64,000 nucleotides of DNA from Bog-532 sp963833835 (GCA_963833835.1 CAWHZI010000008.1:124001-188000); one strand, 5' to 3'. Positions 8,222-17,071 are shown, counted from the stretch's first letter. Program-made: numbers and translations. Notes: a model not told the origin generated them from the sequence alone.

Positions 8222-9679
8222 TTACACGCTCAGACCGACGAGCTTGGTGTCCAAGTACTCGGTGATGCCTTCTCGGCCGCCTTCGCGGCCGAGACCGCTC
8301 TCCTTGGTGCCGCCGAATGGAGCCGCGGCCGACGTGGGATTGATGTCGTTGATGCCCACGATGGCGAACCGGAGCGCCTCGGAGACCCGGATGGCCCGGC
8401 TCAGGTCGCGTGTGTACACGTAGGAAGCCAGCCCGTAGGTGGTGTCGTTGGCCATATCGATCGCCTGCTCCTCGTCGTCGAACGGCGTCACCGCCGCCAC
8501 CGGCCCGAAGGTCTCCTCGCGGTAGATAACCATCTCTGGCGTCACATCGGCCAGCACCGTCGGGGTGAAGAATGCTCCGCCGTCGTACCCGTCCCCGGCC
8601 AGCCGCTGGCCGCCGGCCAGCAGCCGGGCGCCCTTATCGACCGCGTCGCCGACATGCCGCTCCATCTTGGCCAGCGCCTGCTCGTCGATCAGCGGGCCGA
8701 TGGCCACTCCGGCATCGGCGCCGTTGCCCGCCCGCAACGCGGCGACCCGCTGGCCGAGCACGTTCAGGAACTCGGGGTAGATCTCGCGCTGGACGAAGAT
8801 CCGGTTCGGCGAGATGCAGGCCTGCCCGGTGTTCAGGAACTTCACCAGGGCGGCGCCCTTGGCCGCGTGCGCCGGGTCGGCGTCGCCGAACACCAGGAAC
8901 GGCGCATGGCCGCCCAGCTCGAGCGACACCCGCTTGACCGTGCCGGCCGCCTGCGCGGCGAGACTCTTGCCCACCTCGGTGGAGCCGGTGAAGGTGAGCT
9001 TGCGGACCGCGTCACTGCCCATCAGGGCCTGCCCCACCGGGACCGGGTCGCTGCTGGTCACCAGGTTGCACACGCCGGGCGGCAGCCCCGCCTCGGCCAG
9101 CAGCTGGAACACCGCCACGGCGCAGAGCGGGGTCTGCTCGGCTGGTTTGAGCACCACCGTGCAGCCCGCCGCGAGGGCCGGGCCGACCTTCCGCGTGATC
9201 ATCGAGATCGGGTAGTTCCACGGGGTGATCGCCGCGACCACGCCCACCGGCTGATGCATGGTGACGAAGCGCTGATCGCTCCGCGCGGACGGGATCGTGC
9301 TGCCGTAGACCCGCTTGGCTTCCTCGCTGAACCACTGCAGGAAGTCCGCCGCGTAACGGACCTCGTTGCGCGCGGCGCGCAGCGGCTTGCCCTGCTCGGC
9401 CGTCATCGCCGCGGCGAGGTCCTCGGCCCGCTCGGTCATCAGCCGGTGCGCCTCGAGCAGGACCGCGGCTCGTTCGTAGGGCGTCTTCGCGGCCCAGCCG
9501 CGGGCCGCGGCCGACGCCGCGGCGATCGCCTCGGCGGTGTCGTCCGCCCCCGCGTCGCTGACCCGGCCGATGACCTCGGACGTGGCCGGGTTGCGCGATT
9601 CGAAGGTGGCCCCGGACGCCGCCGGGCGCCATTTTCCGTCGATGAACAGGGTGCCGTTATCTGGCGCTGGTGACCACAT
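8222..9679 (-). CDS. NAD(P)-dependent aldehyde dehydrogenase, succinate-semialdehyde-dehydrogenase type
   Basis: A 485-residue ALDH-superfamily enzyme complete for catalysis: Asn155 in PWN, the cofactor-site Lys178 in LKPAEQTP, GSTEVG at 232-237, general base Glu254 in ELGG, and nucleophile Cys288 in GQACISPNR. Length and C-terminal GGTKESGLGREGGREGITEYL match the GabD-like subgroup. It oxidises an aldehyde to the acid; the real substrate is probably pathway-specific. It sits 10 bp after the acyl-CoA dehydrogenase gene and 13 bp before the ADP-forming ligase, in a run of six same-strand genes (13705 down to 6091). Confidence 0.9.
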   Translation of the reverse strand: MWSPAPDNGTLFIDGKWRPAASGATFESRNPATSEVIGRVSDAGADDTAEAIAAASAAARGWAAKTPYERAAVLLEAHRLMTERAEDLAAAMTAEQGKPLRAARNEVRYAADFLQWFSEEAKRVYGSTIPSARSDQRFVTMHQPVGVVAAITPWNYPISMITRKVGPALAAGCTVVLKPAEQTPLCAVAVFQLLAEAGLPPGVCNLVTSSDPVPVGQALMGSDAVRKLTFTGSTEVGKSLAAQAAGTVKRVSLELGGHAPFLVFGDADPAHAAKGAALVKFLNTGQACISPNRIFVQREIYPEFLNVLGQRVAALRAGNGADAGVAIGPLIDEQALAKMERHVGDAVDKGARLLAGGQRLAGDGYDGGAFFTPTVLADVTPEMVIYREETFGPVAAVTPFDDEEQAIDMANDTTYGLASYVYTRDLSRAIRVSEALRFAIVGINDINPTSAAAPFGGTKESGLGREGGREGITEYLDTKLVGLSV

Positions 9680-9689
9680 GCTCTACTCC

Positions 9690-10973
9690 TCAGCTCTGCT
9701 GGCGGCGGCTGGCCAGTACCTGGCTGAACGGGACGCCCCGGTCCGGCGCGGCCTCACGCGGCAGGCCCAGCACCCGCTCACTGATCGCGTTGCGCTGCAT
9801 CTCGTTGCTGCCGCCGGCGATGGTGCCGATCCGCGCGGCCAGCCAGCGCTGCGCGTACACGCCGACCGGATCGTCGCTGCCGTTCATCACGGCCCGGGTC
9901 CCGCCGATCTCCAGCGCGATCTCCTTGATCCGGTACTGGGACAGCGAGCTCAGCAGCTTGACCAAGGCCGCCCCCTGGGCAGGCATCCGGCCCGCGCTCA
10001 GCTCGGCGTTGATCCGGCTGAGCGTCGGGTTTTCCAGGGCCTGCAGGACCAGCGCCTCACCGACCAGTTGCCGGGTCACCGGATCCTGGCTGTGGCCTGC
10101 GGCCCGGGCCAGCGCGACGATCTCGCTGCCGGAGTCGGCGTCGCCATCGCCGCGGCGGGCCTCCTCAACGTGGTCGTTCAGGCTGTTCCCGGCGACCATG
10201 TTCCGCTCGTGGAACAGCAGGCCGGTGGCGATCCGCCAGCCGTCGTCCTCCGGGCCGATGAGGTTGCTTTCCGGCAGCACGACGTCGTCGAAGAACTCCT
10301 GGCAGAAATGCGATCCGCCGGTGACTAGCTTGATCGGGGTCACGGTCACGCCGGGACTGCGGATGGGCATGTACAGCATGGACAGCCCCGCGTGCTTGGG
10401 CACGTCCGGGTTCGTCCGGGTCAGCACCATCGCGAAGTCGGAGAAGTGCGCCCCGGTACTCCAGATCTTCGCCCCGTTCAGTACGAACGTGTCGCCGTCC
10501 CGTGCCGCCCTGGTCAGCAGGCCGGCCAGGTCGGACCCGGCGCTGGGCTCGGACAGGAACTGCACCCACAGCTCCTGCCCGGACAGCATGGCCGGCAGAT
10601 GGCGGGCCTTTTGCTCCTCCGTGCCGAACTGCAGCAGCGTGGGTCCCAGGATGCCGTGAGTCACGTTAAACGCCGACGGCAGCTGGTACCCGGCGGCGGC
10701 TTGGCGCCAGGCGAGCTGATGCGCCCGGGTCAGTCCCTGGCCGCCGTACTCGCGCGGGTACCGGATGCCGGCGAACCCGGCGTCGAAGATGAGCTTCTGC
10801 AGGCGCCGGGCCTCGGCGATGATGTTCGCTTCGTGCTCGTCATCGACCTCCAGGCCCGCCTGCCCCTGCGCCGGGGGCAGGCTACGCCGCACCCAGGCGT
10901 GGGCGCGAGCGCCGAAGGCCTCGGGGCTCTCTTGCTCGGGGCTGCCTTCCTCGGACACGGTTACCTCGCTCAT
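9690..10973 (-). CDS. Acyl-CoA dehydrogenase, FAD-binding subunit of a pair
   Basis: A 427-residue acyl-CoA dehydrogenase. FAD and substrate marks are QFLSEPSAGSDLAGL (N-terminal half), WSTGAHFSDFAMVLTRTN, and the C-terminal GGSNEMQRNAISERVLGLPRE that binds the FAD adenosine part. The ATG at 10973 overlaps the TGA of the upstream acyl-CoA dehydrogenase gene (ATGA). A longer reading starting at 11078 would run through that gene and is rejected. Actinobacterial pairs of this layout form alpha2beta2 heterotetramers acting on bulky steroid-type acyl-CoAs. Together with the 10970-12103 gene it probably forms one enzyme. Confidence 0.9.
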   Translation of the reverse strand: MSEVTVSEEGSPEQESPEAFGARAHAWVRRSLPPAQGQAGLEVDDEHEANIIAEARRLQKLIFDAGFAGIRYPREYGGQGLTRAHQLAWRQAAAGYQLPSAFNVTHGILGPTLLQFGTEEQKARHLPAMLSGQELWVQFLSEPSAGSDLAGLLTRAARDGDTFVLNGAKIWSTGAHFSDFAMVLTRTNPDVPKHAGLSMLYMPIRSPGVTVTPIKLVTGGSHFCQEFFDDVVLPESNLIGPEDDGWRIATGLLFHERNMVAGNSLNDHVEEARRGDGDADSGSEIVALARAAGHSQDPVTRQLVGEALVLQALENPTLSRINAELSAGRMPAQGAALVKLLSSLSQYRIKEIALEIGGTRAVMNGSDDPVGVYAQRWLAARIGTIAGGSNEMQRNAISERVLGLPREAAPDRGVPFSQVLASRRQQS

Positions 10974-12103
10974 AGTCCGGCCAGACGGCACAGGCGCTCC
11001 CGGTGCTGCGCCGGCGAGCCGTAAACGACCTTGTTCACGGTGGCTCTCCGCAGGTACAGATGCAGGTCGTGTTCCCACGTCAGGGCGATGCCGCCGAACA
11101 GCTGCACGCAGTCGGAGACGATCGTCAGTGACTGCTCGCCGATATGGGCCTTGGCCGCGCTGGCCAGCCGCGCGCCGTCGCCGTCCTGCGCCGCCAGCGA
11201 CCGCGCCAGCGCGGTCGAGATTCCCAGCGCCGCCTCGAGCCAGAGTTTGTGGTCCGCTATCCGGTGCTTGAGCGCCTGGTACGACGCCAGGGTCCGGCCG
11301 AAGGCGTACCGGTTCTGCACGTAGTCGATCGTCGTGTCGAAGATCCGCTCGACCAGTCCCACGGTCTCCGCCGCCTGCAGGGTCAGGGCCAGCAGGTACT
11401 GGTGCTCCAGGACGGCATCGATCTGGCCCGGGTCGCCCACCAGGGCCTGGGCCGGCAGACGGACCTCATCGAGGTCGACATCCGCGAACTGCCGGCCGAG
11501 GTCATACCGGGGGAGAGGCCGGACGCTCGCGCCGGCGGCCTCGCGGGGCACCAGGAACTGGGCCATGCCGCCATCGGTTCGGGCCGTCACCAGCAGCACA
11601 TCCGCGACGTCGGCCGCCTCGACCGATGCCTTGTGCCCGGTCAGTACCCAGTCCGGGCCGTCGGGCCGCGCGCTGGTCGTGCCTTCCGACGGCTCCCACT
11701 GGTCGGGCGCCTCGCCCATCGCCCAGGCCGCCAGCAGCGACCCGTCGGCCAGCGCCGGGAGGTACTGGCGCTGCTGGTCGGCGGAACCGGACCGCACCAG
11801 CGCGTCTGCGACTACCGAAACTGGCAGCAGCGGGCCGGGCGCGATCTGGCGGCCCATCTCCTCCGCCACGATGACCAGGTCGAGCACGGGCTGCTCGGTT
11901 CCGATGCCCCCGAACTCCTCGGGTACCAGGACGGCGGCCAGCCCGAGCTCGGCCGCCTGCCCCCAGTAGGCCCGCGTGAACGGCGGCTCGTCTCGTTCTG
12001 CTCGCTCTTTGAGCGCGGACAGCGGCACCGCGTGCTCGAGGAACTTGGCCACCGTCTGCTGCAGGAACCGCTGCTCTTCCGACAACTCTACGTCCACAGG
12101 CAC
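10970..12103 (-). CDS. Acyl-CoA dehydrogenase, partner subunit
   Basis: A 377-residue acyl-CoA dehydrogenase fold. It has FLQQTVAKFLEH and LGLAAVLVPEEFGGIG at the N-terminus, and the C-terminal signature LFGGIALTWEHDLHLYLRRA followed by YGSPAQHRERL, typical of the beta partner in heteromeric enzymes. It lacks the GG(S/T)xEIQ adenosine-binding motif found in the next gene, so each likely supplies part of the FAD sites. It follows the DUF35 gene by 4 bp and overlaps the next dehydrogenase by 4 bp, which fits fixed stoichiometry. Confidence 0.9.
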   Translation of the reverse strand: MPVDVELSEEQRFLQQTVAKFLEHAVPLSALKERAERDEPPFTRAYWGQAAELGLAAVLVPEEFGGIGTEQPVLDLVIVAEEMGRQIAPGPLLPVSVVADALVRSGSADQQRQYLPALADGSLLAAWAMGEAPDQWEPSEGTTSARPDGPDWVLTGHKASVEAADVADVLLVTARTDGGMAQFLVPREAAGASVRPLPRYDLGRQFADVDLDEVRLPAQALVGDPGQIDAVLEHQYLLALTLQAAETVGLVERIFDTTIDYVQNRYAFGRTLASYQALKHRIADHKLWLEAALGISTALARSLAAQDGDGARLASAAKAHIGEQSLTIVSDCVQLFGGIALTWEHDLHLYLRRATVNKVVYGSPAQHRERLCRLAGL

Positions 12104-12107
12104 CTCA

Positions 12108-12521
12108 TCAGCTGGCCGGCTGGAAGGTCAACAGCGTCCACTCAGGCGTCACATCCTCATAGGCAACCTCGACCGGCATGCCGATCTTTACGGTCTCCGG
12201 GTCGGTTCCGGTCAGGCTCGCGATCATGCGGAAGCCCTCGGTCATGGTCACGTGGGCCAGTACGTACGGCGCCTCCGCCTGGTAGGCGGGTGTCGGCGCG
12301 CGCCGGACGACGGTGTAGGTATAGACCTCACCGCGACCGTTGATCCGCGTCCAGGTCGCGCGCTCGCTGTGGCAGTGCGGGCAGAGATCCTTGGGGATGT
12401 ACCGCCAGGTGCCGCAGTCGTCACAGCGCTGGACCCGGACCGCGTGCTCCTGCAGTGAGTCCCAGAACGGCCGCTGTGAGTCCGGGATGTCTTCGGGCAG
12501 GAACTTCTGGTACTCGCTCAT
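12108..12521 (-). CDS. Zn-ribbon/OB-fold DUF35 protein (second copy)
   Basis: A 137-residue protein. The zinc ribbon RCDDCGTWRYIPKDLCPHCHS provides the CxxC...CxxC ligands near residues 32-52. The OB-fold follows, with YTYTVVRRAPTPAYQAEAPYVLAHVTMTEG, the usual acyl-CoA-binding face. ATG 12521 is chosen because it overlaps the TGA of the thiolase-fold gene (TGATG) and gives the normal N-terminus MSEYQKFLPEDIP; a reading from 12668 would add 49 Arg-rich residues. It is the partner of the thiolase-fold protein upstream and is only moderately similar to the first DUF35 protein at 4814. Confidence 0.88.
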   Translation of the reverse strand: MSEYQKFLPEDIPDSQRPFWDSLQEHAVRVQRCDDCGTWRYIPKDLCPHCHSERATWTRINGRGEVYTYTVVRRAPTPAYQAEAPYVLAHVTMTEGFRMIASLTGTDPETVKIGMPVEVAYEDVTPEWTLLTFQPAS

Positions 12522-13705
12522 CACGCTCTCCCGAGAATCGCGGCCGAGTGAGCCTGCTGGACGCCGCCGACGCCGCTGACGAAGCCCAGTGTGGCTCCGC
12601 CTACCTGACGGGGACCCGCCTCGCTCCGGAGTTGCTCGACCACCTCGATCAAGGTGAAGACGCCACACAGGCCGGCGTGGCTGAACGACAGGAACCCGCC
12701 CGCGGTGTTGGTCGGCAGCCGGCCGCCGATGGCGGTCCCCCCGTTGGCCACGAACGCGCCGCCCTCGCCCCGCGCGCAGAAGCCCGCGTCTTCCAGCCCG
12801 AGGAGCACGCCAATGGTGAAGTGGTCGCCGATGCCGGCCACGTCGATTTCGTCCCGCCCCACTCCGGCCATTGCGAAGGCCGTGTCGGCAGCCGACCTGG
12901 CCGCCGGGAACTCGGTGAGCTTTTCCACGGCGTTCGGGTCGATGTGGCTGTGGCCCTCCCCGTACCCGAGCAGCGCTACCGGGGCGTGCCGCCGGGCCGC
13001 CGCGGCGTTGGCGACGCTGGTCACCACGATGGCGCCGCCGCCCTGATTGATCGAGCAGCAGTCCAGCAGGTGCAGCGGATCGGCGATCAGGCGTGAGCCG
13101 ACCACATCGGAGATCGTCAGCTCCCCGCGGTGCCCGTGAACCGACAGCGGATGAAGGGTGGCCCCGTGCCGCTGTGCGACGGCGATCTCCGCCAGCTGTT
13201 CAGAGGTGGTGCCGTAGTCATACATGTGGCGCATCGCCATGACCGCGCAGTCGGACACTCGGGTGGTGCCGTAGACGTATTCGTACGGCCCGCTGAGCTT
13301 CGCCATCGCGGCCACCGCTTCGTCCCGGTTGGCGCTGGCGTAGCCCGCCGCGTGCCCGGCTACCGCATTGGCGATGACGACGACCTCGGCCAGACCGTGC
13401 GCGATCGCGTACGCGGCCAGGTTCAGGCCGGCTGCGGTCGAGCCCGCGCCGACCGCGCTCCGGGCGTGGAACCGGAGCGGCAGGCCGAGCTGCTCGGCCA
13501 GCCCCGGGGCGGGCATGCGCTCGCGCAGTCCCGGGTCTTGCGGCCCGTCGCCCACGAGCCCGTCGATGTCGCCCAGGGTGAGCCCGGCGTCGGCGCACGC
13601 GCCGCGGACGGCCTCCCACCAGACCGATGGCTGAGTGCGATCGCTGAGATTGCCTTGTTCAGTCAGGTAGACGCCCGCGACGGCTACGTCAGCGAACCTT
13701 CCCAT
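12521..13705 (-). CDS. Thiolase-fold lipid-transfer protein lacking the nucleophilic Cys
   Basis: This 394-residue thiolase-superfamily protein begins VAVAGVYLTEQG and carries the helix segment YDYGTTSEQLAEIAVAQRHGAT and GGRLPTNTAGGFLSFSHAGL typical of the Ltp/SCP2 group. The position of the thiolase nucleophile is Ala87 (SAVGAGSTAAG). The His of the second motif is kept (His343). Loss of the Cys is known in Ltp2-type retro-aldolases, which use other residues, so C-C aldol cleavage with its DUF35 partner is the best guess. It heads the six-gene operon running to 6091 and is divergent from the crotonase at 13898. Confidence 0.85.
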   Translation of the reverse strand: MGRFADVAVAGVYLTEQGNLSDRTQPSVWWEAVRGACADAGLTLGDIDGLVGDGPQDPGLRERMPAPGLAEQLGLPLRFHARSAVGAGSTAAGLNLAAYAIAHGLAEVVVIANAVAGHAAGYASANRDEAVAAMAKLSGPYEYVYGTTRVSDCAVMAMRHMYDYGTTSEQLAEIAVAQRHGATLHPLSVHGHRGELTISDVVGSRLIADPLHLLDCCSINQGGGAIVVTSVANAAAARRHAPVALLGYGEGHSHIDPNAVEKLTEFPAARSAADTAFAMAGVGRDEIDVAGIGDHFTIGVLLGLEDAGFCARGEGGAFVANGGTAIGGRLPTNTAGGFLSFSHAGLCGVFTLIEVVEQLRSEAGPRQVGGATLGFVSGVGGVQQAHSAAILGRA

Positions 13706-13897
13706 TCACAGCCTTCCGGTTGATAGTTGCCGCATCATCGAACAATTCCGCCTCCAGGCGGCCTAGTCAAGGGGCAACCAGCGGCTGTTCGCGGCCCAGG
13801 GGGCCACCTGGCGCCCATCTGGCGATACGTGGACCCGCTGTCTACGATGAATCCTGTCAAATTTGCGATAACGTCGAACTTTGCCCTGAGGAGGACC

Positions 13898-14692
13898 ATG
13901 TCGGATCTGCTGATCGACCGGCGCGAGCACATCTCCATCTTCACGCTGAACCGGCCGGAGAAGATGAACTCCCTGGGCGGCACCCTGAGCGCCGACCTCA
14001 CGCGCGCGATGGCCGAATTTGACGCTGACCCCGAGCAGTACGTCGCGATCATCACCGGCGCCGGCGACCGGGCCTTTTCGGCCGGCGCTGACCTCAACGA
14101 CCTGGCCGCCCGCACGGCCACCGGCACGCCGAGCGTGGGGGTGTCCACCGTGGACCTCTGGGGCGTGGGCGGCAGTCCCAAGCCGGTGATCGCGGCCGTC
14201 AACGGCCTGGCCGTGGCGGGCGGCCTGGAACTCTCGCTGAACTGCGACATCCGGATCGCGGCCGACTCGGCCTGGTTTGGCGTCTTCGAGGTCAAGCGCG
14301 GGATCATGGCCGGCATCGCGGTCAACCTGCTGGCCAGGTACATGCCGCTGGGTGATGCCCTCTACATGCTGATGACCGCGGACCGGGTCACGGCCGCCGA
14401 AGCGCTCCGGCTCGGGCTGGTCCAGAAGGTCGTGCCCGCGGATGAGCTGATGGCGGAGGCTCTCCGGGTGGCCGAGATGATCGCGGCCAACTCACAGGTG
14501 GCGGTGCAGGCCTCCAAGAAGGTGGCCTACTTCTGGCGGAACCTGGCCATCCGCGAGTCCCTGGATTACTACCAGGCGGTAAACCAGCGGCTGATGCTCT
14601 GCGACGACGTACTCGAGGGGCCGCGCGCTTTCGCTGAGAAGCGCAAGCCCGAGTTCTCCAACCGCTGGCCGGAAAACACCAGGCCCCAATAG
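13898..14692 (+). CDS. Enoyl-CoA hydratase/isomerase with both catalytic Glu residues
   Basis: A 264-residue crotonase-fold protein. Oxyanion-hole segments are AFSAGADLNDL and NGLAVAGGLELSLNCDIRI. The two Glu positions used by hydratases are kept (GGLE and WFGVFEVKRG), so hydration of a 2-enoyl-CoA is plausible. ATG 13898 has GAGGAGG directly upstream; the open frame reaches back to 13727 but that part looks like leader sequence. The roughly 190 bp between it and the divergent thiolase-fold gene contains a CAAATTTG palindrome and AT-rich sequence that could hold promoters for both sides. Confidence 0.9.
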   Translation: MSDLLIDRREHISIFTLNRPEKMNSLGGTLSADLTRAMAEFDADPEQYVAIITGAGDRAFSAGADLNDLAARTATGTPSVGVSTVDLWGVGGSPKPVIAAVNGLAVAGGLELSLNCDIRIAADSAWFGVFEVKRGIMAGIAVNLLARYMPLGDALYMLMTADRVTAAEALRLGLVQKVVPADELMAEALRVAEMIAANSQVAVQASKKVAYFWRNLAIRESLDYYQAVNQRLMLCDDVLEGPRAFAEKRKPEFSNRWPENTRPQ

Positions 14693-14744
14693 GGCGCAGT
14701 AGCGGGTTCAGTGGATTTATCTATACTTGTCGAATTACTCGTCG

Positions 14745-14783
14745 GCAGACAGTGCTGGCAGACAGTGCTGGCAGACAGTGCTG
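14745..14783 (+). repeat. Three tandem copies of a 13-bp unit GCAGACAGTGCTG
   Basis: Three exact head-to-tail copies lie in the leader of the ArsR-type regulator and end 25 bp before its start codon. A fourth partial copy (GCAAACC) follows. The spacing of 13 bp is not a helical turn multiple, so slippage is as likely as an operator array. Confidence 0.85.
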
Positions 14784-14808
14784 GCAAACCAGGGGACATG
14801 AGGGCTTC

Positions 14809-15207
14809 ATGGCTTACGATCTTCAGTCCAGGGCTGCGCCGACCGAGGTGTTCAAGGCGCTCGGCGATCCGATCCGGTGGAGCATCGTCACGCAGATGGC
14901 GGCCGTGGACGAACTGGCCTGCCTGACCCTCGAGGACACGCTGCCGGTCTCGAAGCCGACCATCTCTTACCATACGAAGATCTTGCAGCACGCCGGGCTG
15001 ATCGACGTACGCAAGGAGGGGCGCAACTACTTCTACACGTTGCGCCGCGACGTTCTGCACGAGGTGCTGGACTGCCTCTGGGAGCTAGCTCCGACGCCGC
15101 GGCCCGTCGAAGGCCAGCGCAAGGGGTACGTGCGATCCGGGGCGCGTCCGGCCCGCCACCGGGCCGCGGCCGAGAGCGCTGAGGAAGTAGTCGTTCTCAC
15201 CTGGTGA
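14809..15207 (+). CDS. ArsR-family winged-helix regulator
   Basis: A 132-residue regulator. The winged helix spans about residues 10-95: EVFKALGDPIRWSIVTQMA, then LEDTLPVSKPTISYHTKILQHAGLIDVRKEGRNYFYTL. The recognition helix is SKPTISYHTKILQ. No metal-binding Cys cluster of metal sensors is present, so the signal is probably organic or the protein works by dimer exchange. GAGGG lies five bases before ATG 14809. The C-terminal 30 residues are basic and low-complexity. It follows the crotonase by 116 bp and converges with the crotonase-family gene at 15235, suggesting local control of these catabolic genes. Confidence 0.87.
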   Translation: MAYDLQSRAAPTEVFKALGDPIRWSIVTQMAAVDELACLTLEDTLPVSKPTISYHTKILQHAGLIDVRKEGRNYFYTLRRDVLHEVLDCLWELAPTPRPVEGQRKGYVRSGARPARHRAAAESAEEVVVLTW

Positions 15208-15234
15208 GCCGGGCTGGCGCCTGCCGCGGGCGGG

Positions 15235-16038
15235 CTAGTTCCCGCCGAAGGTCGGGGCGCGACGCTCGCGCCGGGCCCGGATCCCCTCGTGGATGTCCGC
15301 GGTCGACATGGTCACCGGCTGGGCCAGCGCTTCCCACTGCAGTGCCGCCTCGAACCCGCCGCCCGCCGCCTGGGCCAGGCCCGCCTTGGTCAGGCGGGCC
15401 GCGATCGGCGCGGCCGCCGCGATCCCGGCTGCTACGTCAACCGCACGGTCAAGCACGTCGTCGGCCACGCCATTGACCAGGCCCCAGTGGACCGCTTCCT
15501 CGGCCTGCACGACCCGGCCCGTGTACAGCATCTCGCGGGCCCGTGGCAGCCCGATCGCCTCCGGCAGCAGCCAGCTGGCCGCCATGCCGCCGTGCGTGCC
15601 GAGTTCGATGAATGGCGCGCTCAAGGTGGCTCCGGGCGCGGCGTACCGCAGATCGCAGGCCAGCGCCAGGCACAGGCCGGCGCCGACCGCGGGTCCGTTG
15701 ACCGCCGCGATCACCGGGATGGACAGGTAACGCGGGGCCAGCCAGGCCCGGTAGAACGGCAGCATCTTCTCGCGCAGGCGGTCGGGGGTGTTCTCCCCCA
15801 TGCTGCCCTGGTCGAGCCACGACAGGTCGGCCCCGGAGCAGAACGCCGGGCCGTTGCCGGTCACCACGAGGGCGCGCAGGTCCCGGTCGGCCTCCACCTC
15901 GGCCATCGCGGCCACCCACGCCTGCGTCAGCGCGGTCGTCATGGCGTTCCGGACCTCGGGCAGGTTCAGCGCGACGATGGCCACCCCCGGCGAAGGAAAG
16001 CTGAGGTCCACCAGCGCGCTGGAGTTCGGCTTGGCCAT
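15235..16038 (-). CDS. Crotonase-family protein without the hydratase Glu pair
   Basis: A 267-residue crotonase-fold protein with oxyanion segments AFCSGADLSWLDQ and NGPAVGAGLCLALACDLRY. The first catalytic Glu position is Cys (GAGLC) and the second is Phe (SAPFIELG), so normal enoyl-CoA hydration is unlikely; isomerase, hydrolase or other crotonase chemistry is possible. GGAG lies eight bases before ATG 16038. The gene is followed by a convergent ArsR gene and preceded (39-bp gap) by the FadR-type regulator gene on the same strand, so the two may be co-transcribed. Confidence 0.87.
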   Translation of the reverse strand: MAKPNSSALVDLSFPSPGVAIVALNLPEVRNAMTTALTQAWVAAMAEVEADRDLRALVVTGNGPAFCSGADLSWLDQGSMGENTPDRLREKMLPFYRAWLAPRYLSIPVIAAVNGPAVGAGLCLALACDLRYAAPGATLSAPFIELGTHGGMAASWLLPEAIGLPRAREMLYTGRVVQAEEAVHWGLVNGVADDVLDRAVDVAAGIAAAAPIAARLTKAGLAQAAGGGFEAALQWEALAQPVTMSTADIHEGIRARRERRAPTFGGN

Positions 16039-16077
16039 GGGTCGCTCCGCCCTGACTATGAGACCAAAGCGAAGATT

Positions 16078-16884
16078 CTAGTTCCTGGCCGATCGTCCGG
16101 ACGCGATCGCCTGGCGGGCCTGCGCCGACGAGACCGTCACGATGCCATCCTCGAAGCGTTCCAGCACCACCTGCTGGGTCGCGGCCAGGTGAGCGCGGGC
16201 CATGCGCTCCACTTCCTCCGCGTGCCCGGCCGCGATTTCCTCGGCGATGCGCCGGTGCGTCGCAACGGCCCTGGCCGCCTGGCGCGGTGAGGGATACTCG
16301 CCGCGCTGCGTCATGGCCTCGGCCCACGTCTGCTCCTGGGCCGACCACAGCGCTACGAGGCTGCCGATGACGTGCCGGACCGTCACATTCGGGGCGAAGG
16401 CGACCAGCAGGTCGTGGAATTCCCGCGCCGCCCGGGTGAACGCGACGCCGTCCTCGACCACCAGGGCCGATGCCTCGATGTTGGCCTCGAGCGCGGGCAG
16501 TACCGTCTGCGCCCGGTCCGGCCGCCGGGCGCACTCCGCCGCGCACAACGGCTCGAGCAGTCGCAGACCCGCGGCCAGATCCCCGAGGTTGACCCGGCGG
16601 CCCTGTAGCGCCAGCCCGAGATGATAGGCGGCCGAGGACTCATCGGGACGGTGTACCTCGGCCCCGCCGACGTTGCCCCGCCGCACGGTGACCAGGCCTT
16701 CGGTCTCCAGGATGCGGATCGCCTCGCGGATCGAGGGATAGCTGACCCCGAACTCGCTCACGAGCTGATCCTGGGTCGGCAGCCGGTCCTCGCCGTCGCC
16801 GGCCAGGATCCTGGCCCTGAGCTCGGAGGCCACGGTCTCCGCGATGCGATGCTGCGGGACCCGGCCCCGCCGCACGGCCGTCAC
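16078..16884 (-). CDS. GntR/FadR-family regulator (FCD domain), copy 1
   Basis: A 268-residue regulator. The N-terminal GntR winged helix covers residues 10-80, with RILAGDGEDRLPTQDQLVSEFGVSYPSIREAIRILETEGLVTVRRGNVGG. The C-terminal helical FCD domain keeps the metal/ligand histidines (REFHDLLVAF, ATHRRIAEEI, ARAHLAATQ). The GTG at 16884 has no strong ribosome site, so the exact start is uncertain. It is divergent from the ABC importer; the 292-bp space contains a 16-bp palindrome at 16964 that recurs before the operon at 25605, making this protein its probable binder. It is clearly homologous to the regulator at 22191. Confidence 0.88.
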   Translation of the reverse strand: MTAVRRGRVPQHRIAETVASELRARILAGDGEDRLPTQDQLVSEFGVSYPSIREAIRILETEGLVTVRRGNVGGAEVHRPDESSAAYHLGLALQGRRVNLGDLAAGLRLLEPLCAAECARRPDRAQTVLPALEANIEASALVVEDGVAFTRAAREFHDLLVAFAPNVTVRHVIGSLVALWSAQEQTWAEAMTQRGEYPSPRQAARAVATHRRIAEEIAAGHAEEVERMARAHLAATQQVVLERFEDGIVTVSSAQARQAIASGRSARN

Positions 16885-16963
16885 GCGGTCGCGCGCAGGG
16901 CAGAAGTAAGGGCCATGGTCCCCAAGCCTAGCGGACCCGAACCGTTATCTTGGCCAGCCTAGT

Positions 16964-16979
16964 AATCCTTACAAGGATT
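16964..16979 (+). promoter_or_regulatory. Inverted repeat AATCCTT-AC-AAGGATT, candidate FadR-type operator
   Basis: Perfect 7-bp arms around a 2-bp centre. With the following 13 bases the block is 26/29 identical to the one at 25574-25602 before the acyl-CoA dehydrogenase operon. FadR-type proteins bind short AT-containing palindromes of this kind. Confidence 0.6.
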
Positions 16980-17071
16980 GCTATATCGTGACCGTAAATC
17001 ACCAGGTGAGCCGCTGTATGCGCCCACGTTGTCAGGGGTGGCCGCGGTCGCTGGGACCGCGTGGCGCGTGC

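Noticed and set aside
6184..8265. 693-residue open frame opposite the acyl-CoA synthetase gene
   Set aside because: Mirror frame of a GC-rich gene: His/Arg/Gly-rich, no domain, no ribosome site. The minus-strand gene has complete domains.
8129..9673. 514-residue open frame opposite the aldehyde dehydrogenase gene
   Set aside because: Same GC-skew artefact; the aldehyde dehydrogenase has all catalytic residues.
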